The notes under the pieces were generated by a model. That model saw only the letters and a program-made list of their open reading frames with translations, was not told the DNA's origin and did no database searches. A stretch of DNA of 64,000 nt, taken from NCBI GenBank assembly GCA_019188255.1, contig JAETXT010000003.1, forward strand, positions 1,178,001 to 1,242,000. Reading direction: 5' to 3'. Source of the DNA: Verticillium longisporum (lineage: Eukaryota; Ascomycota; Sordariomycetes; Glomerellales; Plectosphaerellaceae). Both the position numbers and the translations under genes were made by a program. Shown here one piece after another: positions 33,461 through 45,859 of the stretch (position 1 is its first letter; each line of letters opens with the position of its first letter).

Positions 33461-34360
33461 CTACTCAGGGCGTAGGCTCACCCGGCCAAAGATAAAACCT
33501 CTCACTCCATTGCTTATCCAGCATTCCTCTCCATCTACCAAGCTGTCCGCCAGAACAGCTTGTTCGATCGCAATACCGCTGCACAAGAGCACACATCAGA
33601 AGGTCTGTGGGTTAAGCCGCGACAAGACGGGGCAGGGAGGGGAGGGTAAGCATTACCGTTCGAGAGCCCATCTACGTGTGGTGCCATCCTGGCCACCACT
33701 GCCAGACTCCCAGCTGAATTTCTGGGGTACAGGAGGGGTCACCCAACGGCCGTTTCTGAAGAAATAAGGGGTTGTCAGGCTGCCCTCCATGATGGAACCG
33801 TCAGTCTTGTTGACTACCAGAACTTCCGTGGTATCGGTCAGCTGGATCCCGGCGCGACTCCGCGCGTCATCGTAGACAGCGCGCTCTGTTGTCTTGAAAT
33901 GTGTGTATTCCGACTTGGACGTCAGAGCCGTGTCAGGCACAACCTTGTACACGAGGTTTTTGCTGGGATCGCCTGCAGCAACCTCTGCGTCAGGCACGGG
34001 CAGCCGGCTGGGGAAGAGGTTGGACAGAGGCACCGGTGCAGCAGGTCCCTTCTCGCATGCAAGCCGGCCGTCTTGAGCAAGAAGGATCTTGACACGGGCC
34101 GTATACCTGTGATCCGCCAGGGAGGTATCCAGAAAGGAGGCAAGGCGCTCTAGCCCAGCCTCACCCTCCAGGACCTGAATGGCATCTGGCCACGCCCAGT
34201 GGGTGGCAGCTCTGAGCATGCGGTCGCGATGGTAATCGAGTATGTAGTAGGGTGACTCAAGACGGTGGTTCCATCCAGCGTTTTGAGGACCATGCGTAGG
34301 GACCTGTCGAAGGCCATCATCGTGGCGCAATGATGTGAAGAGCTGGAAGTCTCGAGACAT
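33461..34360 (-). CDS. ABZ2: 4-amino-4-deoxychorismate lyase (class IV aminotransferase fold)
   Basis: Two exons, 34360-33657 and 33578-33461, with a 78-nt intron (GTAATG...CAG), encode 273 aa. The N-terminus FQLFTSLRHD and LDYHRDRMLRAATHW, the central KTTERAVYDDAR with the probable PLP lysine K156, and the C-terminal block GSIMEGSLTTPYF and GRWVTPP followed by GGQDGTTRRWALER match fungal Abz2. Exon 2 completes this block with GIAIEQAVLADSLVDGEECW and ISNGVRGFIFGRV, the expected end of the fold. The enzyme converts aminodeoxychorismate to p-aminobenzoate and pyruvate for folate synthesis, in the cytosol. The start is the ATG just before FQLFTSLR. It is head-to-head with TOM70, 483 bp apart. 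Confidence 0.87.
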
Positions 34361-34843
34361 TTCAATGAGCGCGACAATGTGTTGAAAAGCTCAAGTGATA
34401 TCAGTGCAGGTAGCCGACGACGCTTGAGATGTATTTTATCCATCAAAGCCCACCCTGGTTATCTTTGGCCTGGAGCTTTGACGGACGAGGTCATGAAATT
34501 TCAGGTCTCTCATTGGCCAATGTTTGGGCTCAGTCGAGATGGCCTGTCCACAGGCCAAGACGATGGTAACGCCTCGGGTCGCCAGGGCTGCTAGGCTCTG
34601 TATGTGGTGACGTCTGGGCCTGTCCTTAGGTAAGCCCGCAATAATTTTCTGTATCATCACCTCCCGTCAGATTCCAGCAGCATCCAGGAAAGCTATCGCG
34701 CGCCCCATTTAACCTCCTATCATCAACCACATCACAGCCGACGCTCTTTCCGGCCCTTTCCCAACCTAACCACTCCGGGCTCCTGCCGCAAAGTCAAGGA
34801 GTGTTTTAATCAGTATTTTGATTCATCGCACGCACTCTTAATC
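34361..34843. promoter_or_regulatory. Divergent promoter region, ABZ2-like and TOM70
   Basis: 483 bp between two start codons facing away from each other, so the upstream signals of both genes must lie here or in their leaders. No specific factor site is claimed. Confidence 0.6.
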
Positions 34844-36917
<2,074 letters not shown>

Positions 36918-37992
36918 GGGTCTTGTCCTTGTCCGTGGCGGGGAAAAAAAGATTTGGAAGTGAGTGTGTACGATGAGAGACCGGGGAAGGAGGGGAGACA
37001 CGATGTGCCTTACGAATGCAGGCCAGATGGTCGGGCTCGATGGCGCCTTGTATGATAGAGAGTTTTCTGGGTTGCCTACTGCCTGCCTAGCTCTCACAGG
37101 GACGATCAAGGTGGGAGCCAAGGTAAAAACAAAAATCGATGGTTTCCCCCTTGGCTCCCCTCCCTTGCTTCGTTACAAGAATAGGGGGGAGACCTTCAAG
37201 CCTGAGTGCGACTCAGGGTCGCGACTCAGGGTCTTTATTGGGGAAAAGGCAGGGGGGCGGAGGCAGATAGGGTTGTCTTTTGTACTATGTATCGGGGCAT
37301 CAGTGCACGGCGTGCTGAGCCTGTACAAATAGGTAGTATGTAATTCTTCCACTCACCTGTAACACCGCGCCCATGGCCTATGACAGTGTGTCGTTTGCAT
37401 GTCTTGCGCAATATGTCTGGCTCAGTCCGAATACACGAGGGAAGAGTCTATCTCGGGAAACCAGAACCTTGTGGTCAAGTGGTGCATGTTAAACATGCTA
37501 CAGTAGATTGTACATCACCTCATTTCAACGTCTGGGTAGTTTCGGTTCAGTTTCCAGCTATTAATTACGATCAATGAGATATCTGCTCTCACTACCAGCG
37601 TCGGATCCAAACCGGGGGCGGCTCGGGAAACCGTCCCGGGAGAAAAGTAAATACAAGCAACACGTACAAAACTCCCAAGCCGCCCCTTCTCACTCCCTCC
37701 CCTCTACAAAGCATTTCATCCACAAAGATGTAGCCGTCAGAGACTTCATAAAAGACCCAAGCGACGCGGCATAAACTGCCGGTTCCTGCCGAACCAGACA
37801 GTACAGGCCTATTAGAGAAGGCCCCCTTTCGCCAGAATCATGGCGTGGGAGGCGCAGCGTTAAGTGTAAAAAAGTAGAGGGAAAGGCTCTAGCGCCGTTG
37901 CAGTTCAGGGTTGGGTGTCGCGCATCAAAGTCTAGTAGCGATGCACTTTCTTGTGGTTCTTCCCTTGCGCGCCCATGATATCGAAGCAACGC
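36918..37992. other. Convergent intergenic region TOM70/SSO1
   Basis: 3' ends of two convergent genes. No gene that I can support inside. Confidence 0.55.
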
Positions 37993-39161
37993 TTAGCTGC
38001 TGGAGTTCTTGACGAGACCGACGCCGAGACCGACGCCAAGTGCGACAATGATGATGATGAGCACAACGACGAGGAGGCACCACCACTTGAGCTTGCGACG
38101 GTTGCGGGCGTGCTTGTTGGCGACCTCGACCTGCTCGTTGCCCTTTTGGATGTTCTCGACCGTGTTGACAGCGTTCTGCTCGGCGGCGTCGACGACGGCT
38201 TCCTGCTGCTCGACGAGGACGGCCATCTCCTGGAATAGCTGGGCGACCTCGGCGAGAGTGCGCTCGATGCGCTGAAGCTCGCTGTGACGGGCGCGGACGT
38301 TGCCGAGGACCGAGTTGGCCTGGCCCAGGCGGTTGTTCTTCAGCTGCAGCGAGGTATTAGCATCATGTGCGAGGTCGAGGGCAGGAGAGACAGAGAAGGT
38401 GGGAAGGTGGGAAGGACATACCGCCGTCTGGAAAACACCCTCATTGCCCCAGTCGACCTCGGTGGCCTCGTGGACCTCCTCTTCCGTGGCATCCGGGTTG
38501 ACGATTCGGTATTGACGGGCAATCTGTTCCTTGTAGCGCTTCTGGTATTCGCTCTCCACTTGCATATAACGGTGCAGCTCGTCCTTGAAAGTGTTCTTGA
38601 CTGAGTTCAGCTGGGCTTGCTTGGAGGCGCGGGAGGCGTCTTGGGTGCGGGCGGCATCGCGCTCGAGGAACTTGATCTCCTCGGTGATCTGCGTGTTGCG
38701 CAGTTGAGTCTGGGCAACGGCATTGTTCAGCTGGTCGGAGGCGACGGAATCGGCGGAAGAGAGCGCGCGTTGGTGCAGTTGAGCAATGTGCTCAATGTCG
38801 GCCGTCAAAGTGCGGATTTCGTTGCGCAGATTTTGTACGCGACCGAGGAAGTCTTGCTGGCTGATGGTGGTGGGTGCGGATGACTGTTGCTGCTGCTGCT
38901 GCTGATACGGGTTGCTCTGGTCCTCGTTCTGCTGTGGCTGTTGGCCATAGGGCTGCAACTCATACTGGCCGCCGCCATACTGCTGCTGGCTCTGGTTCTG
39001 ACGGAGGGAGAGGTGAATGTTAGAATGGTGGTGATGGCTTCAATTGCGCTCGAGGGTGGAGGGTGGAGGTGGGCAGGTGGGCTTACCTGGTTGTAGTCGT
39101 ACCCGCCCTCGGCCGCGGGACCCTGGGCATAGGGGTTCTGGCTGTATTGTCCGTACGACAT
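37993..39161 (-). CDS. SSO1: Plasma-membrane syntaxin (SSO1/SSO2-type Qa-SNARE)
   Basis: Three exons: 39161-39087, 38997-38422 and 38343-37993, encoding 333 aa. After a Gln/Tyr/Pro-rich N-terminus comes an Habc region (about 65-190), a SNARE motif (HSELQRIERTLAEVAQLFQE with the central Gln, then VVDAAEQNAVNTVENIQKGN) and a C-terminal membrane anchor at about 304-328 (WWCLLVVVLIIIIVALGVG). This is the single-pass tail-anchored layout of Sso-type t-SNAREs, which pair with Sec9 and Snc for exocytosis. Intron 2 (38421-38344, 78 nt, GTATGT...CAG) is a multiple of three with no stop, so an unspliced message would also translate with 26 extra residues inside the linker before the SNARE motif. Confidence 0.9.
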
Positions 39162-40453
39162 GATGGGCTAGGAATTAAGAGAGGCGCGATGGACGCGCAG
39201 AGCGTTGGTAGTCGATGTATTCGCAAAAAGCTGAATGGTGGCGGCGGGCGAATTGAGGAAAGGAATTTGTTGTGATCAAAACGGTCCGTCCGGAGGTGAG
39301 GTAGTGGTGGAGCGTGCAAGGTATTGACAAGAGAGAGGGAGAGGGAGTGAGGTAGGTACTAAGGTGAGATGGGATTCCCGGTTGCTGAGGACCTGCACGC
39401 GGACGGGGTACCTGGACTGTCGAAAGGAAGTTTGCGGATGCGGCGATCTGACTGGCCAGTGGACAGAAGAATGGGACGGCAAGGGTAAATGACGTTGAAG
39501 CTTGGGTCTTGACTGGGCCTGGGGATCCCTGCGAACTTCCAAGGGCACAGTGAGATGCCCTGCGTGCTGAACCTGGGGGGCTTCGGGTGACTGTGGTGCT
39601 TGCTGGGGCCTGGGGTCCGTTTGTCTGAGCGCTGAATCGAACTTGGCGGGCAGCTCGGGGGCGGCGGACAGCAGTCTCTTGTGTGCTTCGTGCCAGGACT
39701 CTCCGCCTGTAGACAGAGTCCTAAAGAGCTGCCTACATGCCTTGGGGGCTGTGCGTAGCCTGGCTCCGGGGCTTGAAATGGCCGAAAGTGCAAGTGGGTG
39801 AGCACCTACCTACCTTACCTAGGTCCCTTAGGTGTAGTGGGCAGCGCCCACGCTCCTTCAGCGCCCACGCTCCTCAGCGCCAGGGCCTTCTGTTCTCTTC
39901 TTTGTTCTGACATGAGATGACAGCCAAACCGAGATCGAAAGAGATTTGCAGCTCTTCCTATCACAGCCAACTACCTTACTTGCCTTGATTGGTGAGTTGA
40001 CACACGTGAACAGACGACACTCAACGGCGACGTGCAAGTACAGGTGCCAAATATCTTCAGCGGAGCCTCCCTTCCATGGGACATCTGGAACCATGTTCCG
40101 CATGTCTGTCACTGAGCCCACGCTGGCGTGGCTGCCCTGCATGTAAGGTCGCCCATGCAGCAGCGTGAGATCCCGAACCGGCTTGACTAATACGCCCATG
40201 CCGTTCCAAGACTTGTGGCTGCGCCAGTCCCTTCAGTCCAGCGAACCACCACTCCATCACTGCTGGCTCTATTCACCATGCCACAGCGGGCCACCAAAAA
40301 TAGGGCGGCGGGGTCGTCGTCGTCGTCCGCAGTCTTCGCAAGCTACTGGGCTGTGCTTCGCCTCTTCGGGCTTCGCACTATAAGCTCGTCTAGTTCGTAT
40401 TGCCACTCACGACTCGCATCGGCTTTCGCGACCTCCGCACCAGGCATCCATTC
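39162..40453. other. Intergenic, SSO1 promoter to second AT-rich block
   Basis: SSO1 promoter and leader on the left, an ACCTACCTACCTTACCTAGG island at about 39804-39832, and a GCGCCCACGCTCC direct repeat near 39845-39870. Just before the Copia LTR a minus-strand frame of about 34 codons (stop at 40343) looks coding-like (EWQYELDELIVRSPKRRS) but has no recognisable family. No other gene. Confidence 0.45.
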
Positions 40454-40742
40454 TATTGAACCAATATTGGGGGATTACCTAGGTCGGTGATCACTATATG
40501 GGATTCACCGATATAGTGATCACCGGGGCTGGGATTCATAGCTCTCAGGAGCACGTGATTCATAGCTTACGTAATCGGTGAATTAGATAGGTATATCTGA
40601 TTTACGTAGGTAGTAGTGATTTAGAGAGATAGAATTATTAATAATTATAACCCTTATATTACCTACCCTACCGATTTAGAGCTCTTAAGTATAGCTAAAG
40701 TAATGAATTAGGGTTTATATGAATAGTAAAGCCCTCTTAATA
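40454..40742 (+). repeat. 5' LTR of Copia copy 2
   Basis: Matches 11431-11717. It includes palindromic GTGATCAC units and keeps CA/TG dinucleotides, in contrast to the element body. Confidence 0.75.
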
Positions 40743-43576
40743 CTAATTAGTATTATATTTAACGTAATATAGAATAGCTAGAGCTAGAGAAGTTAAGATC
40801 GATCCTATAGATAGTAAATTCGCTATATATAAGCTTATCGGTTATACTTTATAAATAATCGTAAGAGTACCGTTTACTTTAAATACTTTAGGACTCTTAT
40901 AAGAGCTTAGTAGTAGGGAAATCCCTTATTATATAATCTATAGGAGTACTATCTACTTCGAGTACCTTAGGACTCCTATACCTAAGATTACTACCTAGGC
41001 TATATTACTAGTTACTAAACCCGATAAACGAAGCTCTATAGAATAGTTAATTAGCTATAATAGAGCTTTAATAAAATTAATAATAAGAAGCTCCTCGGAT
41101 TATAATAATAGCTCTATAATAGAGCTAGAGAGCGCTAAAAAGATATAATAGGAGTTCGATAGTATTCTAAAAGAACTTAGTATATTACGCTTAATATAGA
41201 AGGTTAGGAAGGGTCTCGATATTAACTTTATCGTTAATAGAGTAGAATTATAGTTCCTTAGATTATTAGATTTAATATCTATAGATCTTAAGAGCGCCTA
41301 GATCCTTAAAGTAATAAGCGTATATAGGACTATAAAGGGAGTTTACCTCCTAGAAACGTTTATTAAAGACTTCTAAGGTTAAACTAAAGAGGACTTTAAT
41401 TCCTATAATATAATAATTATTCGAGCGCTAAAGGTATATCTAGTAGAATACGGGATCCCTCTTCTAGGAGTAATAAACGTTAAGATATCGAAGAGATTAA
41501 TCCTAATACTTTTATAAAAAGAGATATTTAATATAATAGAATCGATTATTATTAACCGGGATTTAATACTCTAAAGAGTAAAAGAATAGCGAGATTAATA
41601 GGATAATAAGTAATAATCTACGGGGAACGCCTAGCTATCCTAAATCCGAAAACTATAAATAGGGAGGATAGATCCCTAATAGCCCTTAATTCTAAGATTA
41701 TCTAATTAATAAAATAAATAATCTAGTTAATAAGAGATTATACTTTAATTACGAAGAAATAAGATTTTATTTTTAAATATTACCTAGAACCTACTAGCTT
41801 AGTACTATACTCTATTATTATATAAATTAGTAAATTTACTAATTAATAGAGCTATAATTAAGTAATTTATATTACTCTAAAATAAAGAGAATAATTATTC
41901 TAGGGAGATATATAATATCCTTAACGATAAAATATATATCTTTATAAACGTTTATAAACTATTATAAATCCGCTATATATAGCTCTATACGCTCTTCCCG
42001 AATATACTTTTAAGGCGTATATAAACTTTCTTCCTAGAATATATAAACCGGAGTATAGGACTCTATTAAATATACTTAGTAATTAAATAATAGTTCGATT
42101 CGGAGATTAATAGAATATAATATTATATAGACTAGAGCTCGATAACGTTCTACTTTATAGTAATAGAAGCTAATAATATAGGAAAGCTACGAATAGAAGT
42201 TCTCTAGATCCTTCTAGATAGGCTTTAGTAATACTAGAGAGTATTTAGCTATATATTTAAAGAAGAGATTTATCTCTATATAAATACTCTAAGGGCAGTT
42301 TAAGGTATCCTAGAGCTAAAGATTATATTAATAAAGCTAGAGCGATCTTTTAATATACTATCTATATAGCTTAAGAGTATATTAAAAATAGAGGAGAATA
42401 CTAGAATGCCTAGGTACTTCTATATTAATAGACGTTATAAGAGTAGATATTACTAAGCTAATAGAAGGGGAGATCGTAGAGAATAGTTAATATATAGAAC
42501 TAATAATCGTTAATTATTTAGAATTTATAAATACTAGATATACTCTAAACTAGATTATAGATCGATAAAATATTCTCCTAAGGAATAATAACGTTCGAAA
42601 GAGTAATAGAAACGTATATAGGAAGCGTATAGGGATTAGCGGAAGGGATACTATTAATTTTTAATAATAATAGAATCTATTAAGAGCTCGGAATTAGATA
42701 ATCCTATTTCTAATAAGCTAGGAATAGACGATACTTTTAAATCTAATCCCGAGAACGAACTAATAAATACTTATATTATATACTTCCTAGTAAATAAGTC
42801 GTTCTAATATAGAATTAAAGGGAGTAGTCCGAAGGCTAAAATAATAGCTCTAATAGAATAGCTCTTTACTTAATATTAGATTAATAGTATTTCTATATAG
42901 TATAGTATTATCCTTAATATAAATATAATATTAATTTCTATAATAGGAGCTTTATAAATAAAGGCCTTAATAGCTCTAATACTAAGCCTAATAATTAATA
43001 AATAAGGAATAGGGGCTAGAATAAAATTTAGAATAGGAAATCCTATTTCTATAATAAAGGAGATTATTATTCTAATATTAATTAGGAGAATTACGTTCTA
43101 TATCGTCCTAATAGATACCCTATTCCTACTTTATATTAAGGATATAGACGATCTTAGAGTTTACTTAGATAATATATATAACGAGCTAGTAAAGTATATT
43201 AAGGAGATCTAGGAGTATATACCTATTTTTTATAAATTAGGCTATTTATAGTTCTTCCTAGATACGAAGACTTATACTAGCTCTAGGATTATATATATAA
43301 TAAAGATAGAGAGCGATAGAATAGTATTTCTAATAGAAATAGAGCTCCGATATATTTATAAGTAATTTAATTACTTATTTATAGAGAAGCTATAGAACCT
43401 ATTCTAGAGAGTAGACTAGGAAGTAAATCGGGATACTCTAGAGCTAATAAACCGCTTTTATTATTATTATTAGATTAAAGGGAAGTCTCTATAATATTTT
43501 AAATTTACTTTAAAATTAAATATTAACTTTAATTATAAGATTTTAATCGATATTATATACTTAGATAGAAAGCCTA

Positions 43577-45435
43577 ACGTAATCCACAAGCGAGTGGTTC
43601 ACCCATGCGAGTGGTTCACTTCACCCCGACCCGACAAACATTCCGAGGAAAACCTCAACCCAAACGCCGTAAATCAATTAAAATCACTCCTCCTCGTCTT
43701 TTGCAGACGATGAGATAGCTACCTGACAAGTTCTCGCGTTGTGGCCGGTCTTCCCGCATACGCTACAGCATCGTTTCTTCGGCTGGGACCACGACGCGGG
43801 ACCCGGGTTCTGCAGCGTTTCCTCTTTTATCTGGATATCTACTTCCTTCTGAGCAATCTTGTCCTGTCCCTCGCCTACAGCCATGCTTCCTCCTTCCCGG
43901 AGACGTAGCTTTTGGCCCTCCGGCGTCGGCTTAGTGTAGCATTTTCCTCTCGAAGGATCATAACCTCTGACTTCAAAAGAGCGATCTGGTGCATAACACC
44001 CCGCGTCCCCTTCGCAAGATAGTCAACAGCATCTAAAATTGACGTTGGGGAGCTTCCCTGGTGGCGTGAGATTCGCCCTTTGATGAAGTCAGTCTGGGAA
44101 CCTGCCTCGAGCAGGTTAGTGGGCGTCTTAGAGACCCAAGAATCACGCTCCCCGTGGGACGTCCCCGGAGGCGTCGTCGTCCTCAACCTCACATCCAGCT
44201 TTGACAGGACTGTTTCCGGGTTATGGGGGACAAGCCCCGCTCCTCGAAAGCCTCCCTGGATGTTTTTTCTGTCATTGCTTGCTGAAATGCAGCCGAAAAC
44301 GCCGGGAAGAAGTCTTCTTTGCTGATGTGCGTTGTACCCGCCCTCATCCTATCCTCGATTTGCCGACCGTATGCTTTCTTTAGTGGGCCAAAACACCCAA
44401 CATCGAGAGGCTGGAGTAGATGTGACGAATGAGGAGGCATACAGAGTGTGATGATGTTGTTCTCCTTGCAGTAGAGTTCGAAGTCGACCGAGTGGTGACT
44501 TTCGTGGCCATCCAGGATCAGTAGGCGATAACCGCCCGAAGTACGGGACTTTGTATGCCTGTCAAAATGCCGAATCCATTCCAGACCAATATCATTCGTC
44601 GTCCAGCCGTTTGGAGATGTTGCGATTCTCCAGTCGCGAGAAATCGCGTCGTCCTGGTACCAGCTCGAGAGGTGGTACTTGCCCGAAACCACGATGAACG
44701 GCGGGACGGAGAAACCCAACGCGCCAACGCCCTGGATCACCGTAACCCATTCCCGGTTGCCTGGCTGCCTCATCTTCACATTGGACCGTCTTTCCGAACT
44801 GGTCACGACCATTCCGTTGGCGATAACGCCCATCTGGAAGCCGGTCTCGTCAAAGTTGTACATGTCAGCCTCTTGGATGCCGTACTTGGCGATCATGTTA
44901 TGCACGAGGCGGAACCACGCGTTTATCGCGTCCGGATCTTCGCATTGGGCCCTCTTGTAGTCGTACTTGCGAAAGAAACGCGTCCGGAGCTCTGGTTGCC
45001 GTTTGACGAAGTTTGCGGCCCAGTTCTTCCCGACGCGTGGCGCGTCACGGTCGGCAAGCAGGCGATTCGCCATATCTCCGACCTCACCCAACCGGGGAGG
45101 GTAAGATCGCGCATCTAGGTCAAGGATATATTCGACAATAGTTTTCTCTTCTAGTACTGTTAATTTGGCAGAATTGGGCGGGCTTTCGCGTCGGGAGGGT
45201 TTGCCCTTCTGGCGTCGGAGGAGCGTCGTTAAGGGGACGGTGTAGATCCTCGCAGCACTCCGGGCGCTTAGGTTCGGGTCATTGTCCATAGCTTGGATAG
45301 CAAGGAATAATTGACCTTCTTTTGAAAGAGTCTCCATCGCGGGCGGAGGTGGAATCTGTAGAATTCAGGTGTAGGTCGTGGGCCCGGGCGAAGTGAACCA
45401 CTCGCTTGGGTGAACCACTCGCTTGTGGATTACGT
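43577..45435 (-). mobile_element. pogo/Fot1-like transposon, second copy with two 1-base deletions
   Basis: 1859 bp flanked by TA (43575-43576, 45436-45437). By eye it equals 17787-19647 apart from two single-base contractions: TTTTT to TTTT in GTAGCTTTTGGCC, and TTTTTTT to TTTTTT in GATGTTTTTTCTG. The TIRs are the same, including the one-base left/right difference. There is no RIP signature. Confidence 0.93.
43684..45337 (-). pseudogene. Pogo-like transposase broken by two frameshifts
   Basis: Same gene as 17894-19549. The first 370 or so residues are intact (45337 to about 44265), including both HTH regions and all three catalytic Asp. The T-run contraction near 44265-44270 shifts the frame and ends it at 44189. 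The middle part continues in another frame (44192-43875). The second contraction near 43910 separates the C-terminal zinc-knuckle part (to 43684). As read, it would yield a protein without the coiled and CCHC regions. Both changes are in homopolymers, so sequencing error is a real alternative. Confidence 0.88.
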
Positions 45436-45859
45436 TATTCTTTATATAATCGATATAAATATAGGATTCTAGTCTATAACTTTTATTCCTAATTTTATAG
45501 CTTATATAATATAGGAAGCTCTTAAGAGGTATTAATTAGATATATACCTTAGGCCTCTAGACGTTATAACTATTAACGCTAGAACGAACTTTACCTCTAT
45601 AGAATTTAAAATAGAGGTACGCTTCCTAGGTATAACCTATTATTAGATCCCTATAGAGGCCTATTAATTAATTAATAAGGTTAAGAGCTATTATAAACCG
45701 ATATATAGAGCGTACGAGATCTTAAAAGTAGAGTCTCGTAATATAAGCCTAGAATCGCTACTTTAAGGAGCTATAAAGGCAATAAACGATATTATTAGGC
45801 TTAATAGATTAGTACCTATATTATTCGTATTCGGAGTAATACCTAGGATTACTATTAAC

